From: Acinetobacter sp. P8-3-8 | GTDB lineage: Bacteria > Pseudomonadota > Gammaproteobacteria > Pseudomonadales > Moraxellaceae | Direction: 5' to 3' | Assembly (NCBI RefSeq): GCF_000214135.1 | Contig: NZ_AFIE01000019.1 | Coordinates: forward strand, 1 to 56,315 | Length of the DNA: 56,315 nucleotides | Shown here: positions 17,070 to 26,891 of the stretch, one piece after another | How positions within the stretch are numbered: position 1 is the first letter of the stretch | Layout of the letters: every line of letters begins with the position of its first letter | Position numbers and translations under genes: made by a program | Notes under the pieces: model-generated | The model's database searches: none | What the model was told of the DNA's origin: nothing | The model's input: only the letters and a program-made list of their open reading frames with translations

Positions 17070-18980
17070 TTAACCTTTGCTGAGGTTTTCTAACTCTTCC
17101 CAGCGCTCAAGTTTTTCCATGAGCGAATCATCAATCTCAGTTAAGCGCGCAGATAGCTTCATTGCTTTGTCTGCATCTGAAACGAATAAAGAACCGTCCG
17201 CAAGTAATTCATTAATTTGAGCTTGCTCTTTTTCAAGTGCTTCCATTTCCGCAGGAAGTTGCTCTAAAGCACGTTGATCTTTATAGCTTAATTTAACTTT
17301 TTTGCTTGCAACTTCTACAGGTGCAGCCGCGGCTTCTGCTTTAGCAATGGCTTTTTTTACATCACTCTTTTGATCAACAACTTTCTGATCAGGGCGTTGT
17401 TCTAAATAATCTTGATAACCACCAATGTATTCATCAATATTACCTTTGCCATCAAAGACCCAAGTAGATGTCACAACGTTGTCCATAAAGGCACGGTCAT
17501 GTGAAATCAATAATAATGTTCCCTTATAACCACTCAACATTTCTTCAAGTAATTCTAAAGTCACCATATCCAAGTCGTTGGTTGGTTCGTCCATCACAAT
17601 TAAATTGGATGGTTTAAGCAATAATTTTGCTAAAAGAATACGATTACGCTCACCACCAGAAAGTGCTTTTACAGGTGTACGAGCACGTTCAGGAGAGAAC
17701 AAAAAGTCTTGTAAATAGCTGTAAATATGACGGCGGCCACCATTCACATCCACAAAGTCAGAACCTTCCGAAACGTTTGCCATGACTGATTTTTCAAGGT
17801 CTAAAGCATTACGTAATTGGTCAAAATAAGCCACTTCAAGCTGTGTACCTGTTTTCACAGAGCCACCATGCTCAAGCTCGCCTAAAATTGCTTTGACTAA
17901 TGTTGTCTTACCAACACCGTTATCACCCACTAAACCAATACGATCGCCACGTAAAACTAAAGCTGAGAAATCATTGATAATAGGTGCATTATCGCCAAAA
18001 GCGACACTTAAGTGTTCAATATCAAAGACCAATTTACCAGAGCGATTCGCATCTTGTGTTGCCATGCTCACTTTGCCTTGCTGTGAACGACGGGCTTTCG
18101 ATTCTTCACGTAAGTCTTTGAGTGCGCGAACACGACCTTCATTACGTGTACGACGTGCTTTAATACCCTGACGAATCCAAACCTCTTCCTCAGCTAAGCG
18201 TTTATCAAATAAAGCATTTTGCTTTTCTTCGGCTTCCATTTGCATTGCTTTTAATTCAAGATAACGTGAATAGTTACCTTCATAGCTGCGCAAAGTACCA
18301 CGATCAAGTTCAACAATTCGGGTCGCAATACTGTCTACAAATGAACGGTCATGCGAAATAAAAAGTAATGTTAAATTATTTTGATCGAGCAAGAATTTTT
18401 CTAACCACTCAATACTTTCAACGTCCAAATGGTTGGTTGGCTCATCCAGTAATAACACATCAGGTTGAGTCAGTAATGCACGTGCTAAAAGTACACGACG
18501 TTTACGACCACCCGATAAATCTGCAAGATCAGCTTCAGGGTCTAAACCCATTTTGCTTAAAATTGAATTGACTTTGGTTTCTAAAGCCCAACCATCGAGG
18601 AGATCTAACTTATGTTGTAGATTTCCCATACGGTCACAAGCGTCCATATCGCCCAACACACATGCATCACTTGCTTCGTGGTATTCTTTAAGCACCTGAG
18701 CTGCTTCACCCGCACCTTCAGCAACGATGTCTGCAACTTTACCCGAGTCCATTGGGACATCCTGAGCAAGCATGGAAATGGTGATTCCGTTTTGTAACGC
18801 AATTTCACCACGATCGGGCAATAAACTTCCCTCAATAAGCTTGAGTAAAGTAGACTTACCTTCACCGTTACGACCAATCAAACAGACTCGCTCGCCACGT
18901 TCTAAATTGAAGTTTGCGCCGTCGAGCAGGGCAGGTCCACCAAACGCGAGTTGGACATCCCTTAACGTAATATAGGCCAT
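17070..18980 (-). CDS. uup: ABC-F ATPase Uup
   Basis: This 636-residue soluble protein has two ABC ATPase domains and no membrane segment, typical of ABC-F proteins acting at the ribosome. Walker A motifs are GRNGEGKST and GDNGVGKTT; signatures are LSGGRKRR and LSGGERNR; Walker B-His segments are LLLDEPTNHLD and IVMDEPTNDLD, each followed by ISHD. The linker between domains is charged, and a C-terminal coiled-coil extension (from about residue 550) is the feature that distinguishes Uup. The ATG at 18980 has AGGA 7 bases upstream and a better N-terminus than the start seven codons out. Confidence 0.93.
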   Translation of the reverse strand: MAYITLRDVQLAFGGPALLDGANFNLERGERVCLIGRNGEGKSTLLKLIEGSLLPDRGEIALQNGITISMLAQDVPMDSGKVADIVAEGAGEAAQVLKEYHEASDACVLGDMDACDRMGNLQHKLDLLDGWALETKVNSILSKMGLDPEADLADLSGGRKRRVLLARALLTQPDVLLLDEPTNHLDVESIEWLEKFLLDQNNLTLLFISHDRSFVDSIATRIVELDRGTLRSYEGNYSRYLELKAMQMEAEEKQNALFDKRLAEEEVWIRQGIKARRTRNEGRVRALKDLREESKARRSQQGKVSMATQDANRSGKLVFDIEHLSVAFGDNAPIINDFSALVLRGDRIGLVGDNGVGKTTLVKAILGELEHGGSVKTGTQLEVAYFDQLRNALDLEKSVMANVSEGSDFVDVNGGRRHIYSYLQDFLFSPERARTPVKALSGGERNRILLAKLLLKPSNLIVMDEPTNDLDMVTLELLEEMLSGYKGTLLLISHDRAFMDNVVTSTWVFDGKGNIDEYIGGYQDYLEQRPDQKVVDQKSDVKKAIAKAEAAAAPVEVASKKVKLSYKDQRALEQLPAEMEALEKEQAQINELLADGSLFVSDADKAMKLSARLTEIDDSLMEKLERWEELENLSKG

Positions 18981-19014
18981 ACTGTTTCCTAAACATCCCA
19001 AATGAGGACTTAAA

Positions 19015-19260
19015 ATGACTAAACATAAAAATCTTGATGATCAGGCGTCATTTTCCGCACCCATAGAAGATTTGCAAGTCCGAATTGCATTTTTAGATGA
19101 TTTAGTCGAACAATTAAATGATCAAGTGGTTCAACAAAGCCTAGAACTTGCTGATTTAAAAAAACAAATGCAATTATTATATCAACGTGTGGAATCTTCA
19201 GATTTGTCAGAAGGTATTGCAGCATTTGACCCAATGACCAATCGTCCGCCACATTATTAA
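19015..19260 (+). CDS. slyX: SlyX family protein
   Basis: This 81-residue protein matches SlyX in length and layout: an amphipathic coiled coil with the core RIAFLDDLVEQLNDQVVQQ and the characteristic C-terminal ending PPHY. Its function is not established in any species I know of. It is divergent from uup with only 34 bases between starts, so the two promoters must overlap the neighbouring coding regions. Confidence 0.85.
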   Translation: MTKHKNLDDQASFSAPIEDLQVRIAFLDDLVEQLNDQVVQQSLELADLKKQMQLLYQRVESSDLSEGIAAFDPMTNRPPHY

Positions 19261-19428
19261 TACATTCTGAATTTTTATGTGCATTTGAAGGGCTGAATAC
19301 AGGCTAAATATGGGTTGAATCTGTGGAAATAGGATGTAATTTGTCGGTTTATTTTATATTTCTATTTGACCTTTTACTGAAAGCTCGTTGTAATGCTTCA
19401 CTTTCGATAAATAGCAAATTCTTTAACC

Positions 19429-20466
19429 ATGCAGAATAAAGTCGTTTTACTTGATCTTGAAAATAATATGCCATCAGCAAAAATGCTGAGAGATATTGTT
19501 GAGCATTATCCAACTTTATATCTGTTTAATTGCGATGGTCATTTTCAATATTCACTAGAAGATTTAACAGAATTTTCCAGTTGGGTGAGTAGTGGACAAA
19601 TCGTAATTTTAGAAACGGCAAAAGCCACACAAAAAGAATTTGAATATGCTGTTGTCGTTGGGCAGTTGATGGCACTTTTGGCATCGGAAACACATATCGA
19701 AGTGATTTCTGCAATGCCTGATAGTGAAATGCTCATCGATCTTTTATGTGGTTCAGATTTAAGTTGTAGTTTGATTCAAACCCAGTCTGACACAGACGCA
19801 CAACACCATACATTGAATATTCCAAGTCCTGCCACAATTCAAGAAAAACCCTATTTACAATTGGTGAAAAAGTATTGCGATGCTTTAGGTAATATGTCAG
19901 GTAAGCCAAATACTGTTGAAAAGTTAAGAAATTCTATTGGCAATGTTTTACATGTCATGCCAGAAAAAGCACAACATTTGGTTGGAATGTTAATTAACTT
20001 AAAAATTGTAAAACGTTTTGATCAGCAAGTTTCATTTCGAAAAAAAGTATTAAAACAATGGATCACTTTACAGCTTGAACAAGCAGAATCATCAAGTGAA
20101 ACGGATATAGATGTCAAAGCTCGACCTAAAATGAAGGTCGAAAAGATTGATCAAATCTTAGAAAGTTTAAAGCAAAATGCTCAACAGGATCTAAATGACG
20201 TCGCTCAACAGCATACTGTTGAACATGCGCAAAATGCACTGTTTAAAAATTTTGAAAAAATTGACCCAATGCAGATGGAAGTCATTCGTAAATTGAATGA
20301 ACTGAAAAATAATAAACCCAAAGATATTTATGAATTAAGAGACGTATTGGAACAGTTATTTCCGAAGTCTGATATTCGTTTATTGCTCAAAGAGCTGATT
20401 GAAAAAGGCTATATTTACTGGAATGGTCATGAAGTTGTATATAGTCATGAAATGTATTTGAACTGA
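19429..20466 (+). CDS. PIN-like domain protein with degenerate active site and winged-helix-like C-terminus
   Basis: I recognise no named family. The first 130 residues look like a PIN/NYN-type fold: VVLLDLENN places acidic residues Asp9 and Glu11 at the end of strand 1, and EFEYAVVVGQLMALL followed by IEVISAMPDSEMLIDLL resembles the later helix-strand-Asp region. The usual S-x-D-x-G loop is replaced by SAMPDSE, so nuclease activity may be lost. Residues about 165-220 and 285-340 each look like small winged-helix segments (LLKELIEKGYIYWNGHEVVYS). A nucleic-acid-binding role is inferred only. Confidence 0.55.
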   Translation: MQNKVVLLDLENNMPSAKMLRDIVEHYPTLYLFNCDGHFQYSLEDLTEFSSWVSSGQIVILETAKATQKEFEYAVVVGQLMALLASETHIEVISAMPDSEMLIDLLCGSDLSCSLIQTQSDTDAQHHTLNIPSPATIQEKPYLQLVKKYCDALGNMSGKPNTVEKLRNSIGNVLHVMPEKAQHLVGMLINLKIVKRFDQQVSFRKKVLKQWITLQLEQAESSSETDIDVKARPKMKVEKIDQILESLKQNAQQDLNDVAQQHTVEHAQNALFKNFEKIDPMQMEVIRKLNELKNNKPKDIYELRDVLEQLFPKSDIRLLLKELIEKGYIYWNGHEVVYSHEMYLN

Positions 20467-20791
20467 TTTTATTTTGTATTTTTGATCAGAACTATGCAGT
20501 AATAAAACTGAATTTGTCATCATTATTTAGTGAAATTAACGCTATATTTTTGTTTGGGGAATCGATTAAACTGCATTTTTTAAATCGTTTAGTCTTTATT
20601 CTTAAAAATATTGAATTGAAAATTGAGTTAAATTAGCATTATTTTTACTTATGAATAATCAATTATTTCAGTTGGTTATTATAAGTTTTGTTTCATAGCG
20701 CTGAATTGTATGTGCAAATTAATTTATCTGACAAACTTGCGTTTTATATTCAGCTTATGCAACTCTAATATAGGCAATAAAAGGTGAACGA
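20467..20791. other. AT-rich intergenic stretch before the topA pair
   Basis: About 325 bases, very AT-rich, with no gene. It presumably holds the promoter for the membrane protein-topA pair. I could not identify a defined operator or RNA. Confidence 0.4.
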
Positions 20792-21241
20792 ATGGAACAC
20801 ACGGGTCTTTGGGTTGCGCTCATTATTATTATTTTCGTATTGGGCTCAATTTTTGGCTTACGCGTAAGCCCTAGAGAAAAAGCATTAGGTTTAATGCGAG
20901 AGAAAGCTCGTAAAATGGGTTTACACCCTCGTTTAGTGGCTGCGCCAGAGTGGACAAAAGTTCCGATGGCAACAGAAAAGAGAGCGAGTATGGTGGCATA
21001 TTACAGTGTACTTATTCCAGAAGCTCGCTTGCCTTTGATGCGTGCAAGGGTTGAAGATTCAAAGTTAAAGATCATCCAAGGTGATGAGAAATTTAATGAT
21101 TTTCCCATTGCATTAAAAGGTATTTATGCTATTGATATGCAAGCAAACTGTGTCGGCATGTATTGGGATGAAGAAGTAGACCTAAGAGCGACACAACTTG
21201 ATGATATGAAAGCACTTTTACTTAATTTGGCTGAATTTTAA
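20792..21241 (+). CDS. conserved single-pass membrane protein upstream of topA
   Basis: This 149-residue protein has one N-terminal helix (about residues 7-25) followed by a soluble basic segment (SPREKALGLMREKARKMGLHPRLV) and a mixed domain with AIDMQANCVGMYWDEEVDL. I do not recognise a family with a known function. It lies 29 bases upstream of topA on the same strand and is probably co-transcribed. Confidence 0.75.
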   Translation: MEHTGLWVALIIIIFVLGSIFGLRVSPREKALGLMREKARKMGLHPRLVAAPEWTKVPMATEKRASMVAYYSVLIPEARLPLMRARVEDSKLKIIQGDEKFNDFPIALKGIYAIDMQANCVGMYWDEEVDLRATQLDDMKALLLNLAEF

Positions 21242-21270
21242 TTTCATAAACAAAGGATAATTGGTTCATT

Positions 21271-23916
21271 ATGGCGAAAGCTCCTCGGTCCACAACATCC
21301 AAAAGCACTACAGCAGACTCTCCTAATGCTGGGAAAAAACGTGCCTTAGTGATTGTGGAGTCGCCTGCAAAAGCGAAAACCATCAATAAATATTTAGGCT
21401 CAGATTATATTGTGAAGTCATCGGTAGGTCATGTTCGTGATTTACCTACAGGTGGTTCAAGTAAATCGGCAGAAAAAAAGCCTGTTACCCGTACTAAATT
21501 GACCGAAGAACAGAAGGCTGAAAAAGCACAAACAGCTTTGGTCAATCGTATGGGCGTAGACCCTGAACATAACTGGAAAGCACACTATGAAGTGCTACCA
21601 GGCAAAGAACATGTCGTTGCTGAACTGAAAAAGCTTGCTTCGCAAGTTGACGAGGTCTATCTCGCAACGGACTTGGACCGTGAAGGGGAAGCCATTGCTT
21701 GGCATTTAAAAGAAGTCATTGGTGGAGATGATTCACGTTATCAACGTGTCGTGTTTAACGAAATCACCAAAAACGCCATTCAAGATGCATTTAAACATCC
21801 AGCTCGTTTAGATATTGATAAAGTCAATGCACAACAAGCACGTCGTTTCTTAGATCGTGTTGTTGGCTTTATGATCTCGCCATTATTGTGGGAAAAAATT
21901 GCACGTGGTCTATCTGCTGGTCGTGTGCAATCCGTTGCAGTGAAACTGGTGGTAGAGCGTGAACGTGAAATCCGTGCTTTTATTCCTGAAGAATATTGGC
22001 AGGTTTTTGCAGATACCAAGTCTAAGAAAGATGATATTCGCTTAGAAGCCGTTAAACAAAATGGTAAGACTTTAAAATTACAGAATAAAGCGCAAACAGA
22101 TGCTTTATTAAATATTTTGAATGATGCTGAATATAAAGTTGCAACACGTGAGGACAAACCAACCAAGGTTAATCCAAGTGCACCTTATATCACATCAACA
22201 CTTCAACAAGCGGCAAGTACGCGTTTAGGTTATTCCGTTAAGAAAACCATGATGCTTGCACAACGTTTGTATGAAGCGGGTTTTATTACCTATATGCGTA
22301 CTGACTCAACATTTTTAAGTAATGATGCTGTCAATATGGTACGCACCCATATCGAAACTGAGTTTGGTGCAAAATACTTACCTGCCAAGCCAAATCATTA
22401 TGGTAATAAAGCCAATGCTCAAGAAGCCCATGAAGCGATTCGTCCATCCAATGTGGCATTAAAAGGCGACAGTTTGGTGGGTGTCGAACGTGATGCTCAA
22501 CGTCTTTATGATTTAATTTGGCGTCAGTTTGTTGCATGTCAAATGACACCTGCGGAATATCTATCATCAACGATTTTGGTCGATGCGAATGGTGTAGAGC
22601 TGAAAGCCAAAGGTCGTACGCTTGTATTTGATGGTTTTACTAAAGTTCGTGGTCAGAACAAATCTGATGATGATGTGCTTTTACCTGCTGTAAAAGTTGG
22701 TGAAGTACTGAAACTTGAAAAACTTGATCCATCACAACACTTTACCAAACCGCCTGCACGTTTTACTGAAGCATCTTTGGTCAAAGAATTGGAAAAACGT
22801 GGTATTGGTCGCCCATCGACTTATGCTGCAATTATTTCTACTATTCAAGATCGTGGTTATGTGAAGCTGGATAATCGTCGTCTTTTTGCTGAAAAGATGG
22901 GTGAAATCGTCACAGACCGTCTAGATGAAAACTTCAATAATCTGATGAATTATGCGTTTACCGCAGATTTAGAAGGACAATTGGATAAAGTTGCAGATGG
23001 TCAGCGCAATTGGAAAGAACTTTTAGACAGTTTCTATGGTGACTTCAAAAAACGTCTAACGACTGCTCAGGGTGAAGATGGCATGCGCCGTAATTTACCT
23101 GTCGAAGTGTCCGCTGTACATTGTAAAGAATGTGAGCGTCCAATGCAGATTCGTACTGGAACAACAGGTGTGTTCCTTGGATGTTCTGGTTATAACTTAC
23201 CACCTAAAGAACGCTGTAAAGGTACGTTGAACCTGACACCAGTTGAATCATTGGCTGTACTTTCAGATGATGATGGTGCTGAAACCGCTGATCTAATGTC
23301 GAAAAAACGTTGTCCAGTGTGTGGTACTGCAATGGATAGTTATGTGATCGATGGCGGTCGTAAGCTACATATTTGTGGTAATAACCCTGACTGTGATGGT
23401 TATGAGCTTGAAGAAGGTGAGTTCAAAATCAAGGGTTATGATGGCCCAACCATTCCATGTGACAAATGTGATGGCGAAATGCAGTTGAAAACAGGTCGTT
23501 TTGGTCCATATTTCGCATGTATGAGCTGTGACAATACTCGTAAAGTCTTGAAAAATGGTCAGCCTGCGCCGCCACGTGTAGACCCGATCAAAATGGAACA
23601 CTTACGTTCAACCAAGCATGATGACTTCTTTGTACTGCGTGATGGTGCAGCAGGTCTGTTCTTGGCAGCAAGTAAGTTCCCGAAAGTTCGTGAAACTCGT
23701 GCACCAAAAGTTGCTGAATTACGTTCAGTTGCAGATCAACTTGATCCGAAGTATCAGTTTATTTTGAATGCACCTGATGAAGATCCAGAAGGCAATCCTA
23801 CATTGGTGAAATTCAGTCGTAAAAACCAAGCACAATATATTGGTTCGGAAACGCCTGAAGGTAAACAGACCAAATGGTCATTGGTTTATCAAGACGGTAA
23901 ATGGGTTGAAGCCTAA
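21271..23916 (+). CDS. topA: DNA topoisomerase I TopA
   Basis: TopA relaxes negatively supercoiled DNA through a transient single-strand break. The 881 residues contain the TOPRIM domain ([14 protein letters not shown], then [15 protein letters not shown] with the metal-binding Asp residues), the catalytic [10 protein letters not shown] with Tyr341, and GIGRPSTYA. Three C-terminal Cys4-type zinc modules follow: starting CKECERP, CPVCGTA and CDKCDGE. The start ATG is at 21271 with AAAGGATAA upstream at a slightly long distance. The N-terminus has a Ser/Thr/Lys-rich 22-residue extension. Confidence 0.98.
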   Translation: MAKAPRSTTSKSTTADSPNAGKKRALVIVESPAKAKTINKYLGSDYIVKSSVGHVRDLPTGGSSKSAEKKPVTRTKLTEEQKAEKAQTALVNRMGVDPEHNWKAHYEVLPGKEHVVAELKKLASQVDEVYLATDLDREGEAIAWHLKEVIGGDDSRYQRVVFNEITKNAIQDAFKHPARLDIDKVNAQQARRFLDRVVGFMISPLLWEKIARGLSAGRVQSVAVKLVVEREREIRAFIPEEYWQVFADTKSKKDDIRLEAVKQNGKTLKLQNKAQTDALLNILNDAEYKVATREDKPTKVNPSAPYITSTLQQAASTRLGYSVKKTMMLAQRLYEAGFITYMRTDSTFLSNDAVNMVRTHIETEFGAKYLPAKPNHYGNKANAQEAHEAIRPSNVALKGDSLVGVERDAQRLYDLIWRQFVACQMTPAEYLSSTILVDANGVELKAKGRTLVFDGFTKVRGQNKSDDDVLLPAVKVGEVLKLEKLDPSQHFTKPPARFTEASLVKELEKRGIGRPSTYAAIISTIQDRGYVKLDNRRLFAEKMGEIVTDRLDENFNNLMNYAFTADLEGQLDKVADGQRNWKELLDSFYGDFKKRLTTAQGEDGMRRNLPVEVSAVHCKECERPMQIRTGTTGVFLGCSGYNLPPKERCKGTLNLTPVESLAVLSDDDGAETADLMSKKRCPVCGTAMDSYVIDGGRKLHICGNNPDCDGYELEEGEFKIKGYDGPTIPCDKCDGEMQLKTGRFGPYFACMSCDNTRKVLKNGQPAPPRVDPIKMEHLRSTKHDDFFVLRDGAAGLFLAASKFPKVRETRAPKVAELRSVADQLDPKYQFILNAPDEDPEGNPTLVKFSRKNQAQYIGSETPEGKQTKWSLVYQDGKWVEA

Positions 23917-23933
23917 GCTTTAAAATAATTGCT

Positions 23934-23962
23934 AAAAAATGCTCACATTGGTGGGCATTTTT
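23934..23962 (+). terminator. rho-independent terminator of topA
   Basis: AAATGCTCAC and GTGGGCATTT pair around ATTG with one G-T pair, followed by TTTTTT. It starts 18 bases after the topA stop. Confidence 0.87.
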
Positions 23963-24005
23963 TATATGATAAAGGTCATTTCATAAAAATAAGTTTAGTT
24001 TGAAA

Positions 24006-24449
24006 ATGATTCCAATTCGTTCGATTGCGGTATCCGCAGTTTTATTATCTGAAATAGATGGTGAATTAAAAATCTTATTGATGAAGCGTGTAAAAGGTGG
24101 TTTTTGGTGTCATGTTGCTGGCAAAGTCGAAGCAGATGAAACCGCAAGTCAGGCTATTCTGCGTGAAATTCGTGAAGAAACAAGTATTCAAGTTCAACAA
24201 TTATTTAGTGCAGATTATTTAGAACAATTTTATGAAGCGAGTCAGAATGTGATTGAAATGATTCCTGCATTTGTAGGATTTTGTGAGAAAAATCAAACTG
24301 TGGTTCTAAATGATGAACATACTGATTATAAATGGTGTAACTTATCTGAGGCAAAAGCATTGGCTGCATATTTAAATCAGAAAAAGCTTTATGATTATGT
24401 TTGGGAAAATTTTGTATTAAAACAACCAGAAGCTCTATTGAAAATTTAA
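24006..24449 (+). CDS. Nudix hydrolase
   Basis: This 147-residue cytoplasmic protein has the Nudix box from about residue 39, read as G-K-V-E-A-D-E ... REIREETSI, fitting GX5EX7REUXEEXGU except Thr in place of the last Gly. Nudix enzymes cleave nucleoside diphosphates linked to other groups. The closest look is to dihydroneopterin-triphosphatase/MutT-like members, but substrate is undetermined. I use the ATG at 24006; a TTG two codons earlier is less likely. No strong ribosome site is visible. Confidence 0.85.
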   Translation: MIPIRSIAVSAVLLSEIDGELKILLMKRVKGGFWCHVAGKVEADETASQAILREIREETSIQVQQLFSADYLEQFYEASQNVIEMIPAFVGFCEKNQTVVLNDEHTDYKWCNLSEAKALAAYLNQKKLYDYVWENFVLKQPEALLKI

Positions 24450-24504
24450 TAAATATTAATTTTTATTATTGGCGCAACATTATCTCATTATGATTGAGGT
24501 TGAA

Positions 24505-25263
24505 ATGTGGAAAACGATTAGAGTTATTATTTTATTGGCAATTTTATTGATTGTCGGTGTGAATGCTTGGCGAGAGATGAATCAAGATTGGTCTAAGCCA
24601 ATTCTGGTGTTGCTTCATCCGATTAATGCAGATGGTCAAGCAAGTACATCACGCTATATTCAGCAAATTTCTAGTCATGATTTAGATGAAATCCAAAACT
24701 ATTTACAAACCCAGTCTAAAGAGTTTCGAGGACAACCTGTTGCATTCCACTTTCGACTCGGCAGAGAACTCAAAGCACTTCCCCCGAAAGTTCCTGAGCA
24801 ACCAAGTGCTTTGGATAATATTCTGTGGAGTTTAAAATTCAGATTTTATGCGTGGAATCAACATGAAGGTATGGATGGATCGCCATCAGTAACTTTGTAT
24901 CTGAATTATTATGATCCTCAAATTCACAAAACCTTAAAACATTCTACTGCGCTAGAACGTGGTCGTATTGGCATGGTGAACTTATTTGCATCTCATAAGC
25001 AAATTGAAACCAATCAAGTGGTTTTGGTACATGAGTTGCTACATACTTTTGGTGCAAAAGATAAATATGATCGTGCAACAGGACAGCCAATTTATCCACT
25101 CGGTTATGCCAATCCTGAGCAAAAACCTTTATATCCACAAAAACGTGCTGAAATTATGGGAGGGTATATTCCACTTTCTCAAACTAAGAGCAAAATACCG
25201 AACAATTTGCACGACACTATGATTAGCCGTGTGACTGCGCAAGAAATGGGATGGGCGAAATAA
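24505..25263 (+). CDS. membrane-anchored putative zinc metallopeptidase
   Basis: This 252-residue protein has one N-terminal hydrophobic helix (residues 4-20) and a soluble domain presumably in the periplasm. The motif VLVHELLHTFGAKDKYD carries HExxH (His176, Glu177, His180) with a likely third ligand downstream, and EIMGGYIPL resembles a Met-turn. The ATG at 24505 has GAGG 5 bases upstream; frames opening earlier lack a site and would put extra residues before the anchor. No substrate can be assigned. It follows the Nudix gene by 55 bases. Confidence 0.75.
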   Translation: MWKTIRVIILLAILLIVGVNAWREMNQDWSKPILVLLHPINADGQASTSRYIQQISSHDLDEIQNYLQTQSKEFRGQPVAFHFRLGRELKALPPKVPEQPSALDNILWSLKFRFYAWNQHEGMDGSPSVTLYLNYYDPQIHKTLKHSTALERGRIGMVNLFASHKQIETNQVVLVHELLHTFGAKDKYDRATGQPIYPLGYANPEQKPLYPQKRAEIMGGYIPLSQTKSKIPNNLHDTMISRVTAQEMGWAK

Positions 25264-25369
25264 ACATTGTTTTATGCGTATCTGATCACCAGAGTAAAGC
25301 AATGCTTTATTTTGGTTTAGATGCAGATTCTATACAGACAAAAAAGTGAATTAGATCAACAATAAATTA

Positions 25370-25960
25370 ATGAATAACAACCAAGAGAAGAAGATGCGTA
25401 CAGTTGGAAATGATTTGGTTCGTCACCAGTTACATGAAAATCGCAAATGGTATCTGCTACTCGGGGCATTATTGGTGATCTTTGGATTGGTTTTACTTGC
25501 CTCGTTGGGAATGGCGACATTGACCGTTGTGGTTCTCTTTGGTGTATTGATGATGGTGGGTGGTGTATTGCACCTGATTGCGGCATTTAAAATTTTTGAT
25601 GGTGGTTTTCGCTGGCTTTGGGCATTGTTTGCTGTGTTGTATTTTATCGCAGGCTATTATGCGTTTAAATCACCGATTACTACTGCTGTGGTATTAACAA
25701 ATTTATTGGCGATTGCTTTATTGATCGGCGGCTTTATTCGAATCTTTAATGCATTTATTTTAAAGCCAATGTCAGGCTGGGGGTGGACATTATTTTCAGG
25801 TCTACTCACTTTAGCAACAGGTGCAATCATACTTGCATCACCTGACTCACCATTTTGGGTATTAGGTATGTTCTTAGGTATCGATATCCTATTCCAGGGG
25901 GTGAATTATCTCACTTTTGCAGCAGCAATCAAACAAATTCCACCTGCAAGCCATTCCTAA
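25370..25960 (+). CDS. HdeD family (DUF308) membrane protein
   Basis: This 196-residue protein has six predicted transmembrane helices arranged as three hairpins, as in HdeD, an inner-membrane protein linked to acid resistance in E. coli. Typical segments are LLLGALLVIFGLVLLA, GVLMMVGGVLHLIAAF and GIDILFQGVNYLTFAAA. The ATG at 25370 has no clear site; an internal ATG at 25394 is preceded by AAGAGAAGAAG and may be the true start, giving 188 residues. Function is inferred only from the fold family. Confidence 0.8.
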   Translation: MNNNQEKKMRTVGNDLVRHQLHENRKWYLLLGALLVIFGLVLLASLGMATLTVVVLFGVLMMVGGVLHLIAAFKIFDGGFRWLWALFAVLYFIAGYYAFKSPITTAVVLTNLLAIALLIGGFIRIFNAFILKPMSGWGWTLFSGLLTLATGAIILASPDSPFWVLGMFLGIDILFQGVNYLTFAAAIKQIPPASHS

Positions 25961-26088
25961 TACACAATGATGAGTATAGAAAAGTAGTAAAACGAAAGGA
26001 GTCTAATTCAGACTCCTTTGTTAATTTAACGAGCTTATTTTTAAGGTTGGATTTCTTGTATTTTTCAGATGATGTACTTAATCGTTGC

Positions 26089-26538
26089 TTATGGATGAAC
26101 AGCATATTGGCTTGAAATGGCAATACGATTCCATGCGTTAATCACAATCGCAACCCATTCAATTGCAGTAATTTCAGCTTCGGATAATACTTTTGCAGCG
26201 TCTTGATAAGCTGAGTCTGGGAAATGTTGATTGGCAATTAAAGTAATTTCTTCAATTAAAATCAATGAAGCACGTTCTTTTTCTGAAAAATAGCCACTTT
26301 CATGCCAAGCACTGATCAAGGCAATACGTTCCATTGATTCGCCTGCTTTAATTGCGTCTTGCGTATGCATGCGTACACAGAAGGCACATTGGTTAATTTG
26401 TGAAGCTCTGAGTTTGAGTAAGTGAGAGAAGCCAATATCGAGCCCAGCTTGCTTAACCTTTTGCATAGATAGATTTTCGAGTTCTAATACCGCTTTATAA
26501 AGTTCAGGAGCAGTTTTACCTAAATTTACACGTTCCAT
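26089..26538 (-). CDS. carboxymuconolactone decarboxylase/AhpD-like protein
   Basis: This 149-residue cytoplasmic protein belongs to the AhpD-like all-helical fold. The redox motif CAFCVRMHTQDA, with CxxC and the following His, is present in the middle. Members reduce peroxides or act as hydroperoxidase partners. I use the ATG at 26538, which has AGG 6 bases upstream; the TTG two codons out is not needed. The gene is divergent from the small membrane protein at 26631. Confidence 0.88.
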   Translation of the reverse strand: MERVNLGKTAPELYKAVLELENLSMQKVKQAGLDIGFSHLLKLRASQINQCAFCVRMHTQDAIKAGESMERIALISAWHESGYFSEKERASLILIEEITLIANQHFPDSAYQDAAKVLSEAEITAIEWVAIVINAWNRIAISSQYAVHP

Positions 26539-26630
26539 ATACAACCTATTTTGAAGTGAGAATTATTGTTCAGAATGATTTTATCTGTAAAATGAATCTC
26601 ACTTTGTTTAGTTTACGCATAAAAATAATC

Positions 26631-26846
26631 ATGAATAAAAGCTATAAAATTTCTTTCATTCTCTCTGCTATGGCGAGCATCGTATTTTTCATGGCTGAAG
26701 AATTAAAGCAGGATGGTATTCGTATTGATTTTGGGATAGGTATGATTCTTGGGTTCTTTGCACTGCTGATGATAATCGCATGCTATTTATATCTACGAAG
26801 TGAAGAAAAACGATATTTGAGTAAAAAAGAACAACGTCGTGACTAA
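26631..26846 (+). CDS. small two-helix membrane protein
   Basis: This 71-residue protein has two predicted transmembrane helices (ISFILSAMASIVFFMA and IGMILGFFALLMIIACYLYL) and a basic C-terminus. The start is uncertain: the frame is open back to a GTG at 26556 but no upstream segment looks like coding sequence, and none of the candidate starts has a strong ribosome site. Function unknown. Confidence 0.5.
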   Translation: MNKSYKISFILSAMASIVFFMAEELKQDGIRIDFGIGMILGFFALLMIIACYLYLRSEEKRYLSKKEQRRD

Positions 26847-26891
26847 GAAATCATGTTATTAATAAAATAAGTTTGATAAAAATGCTGGACG

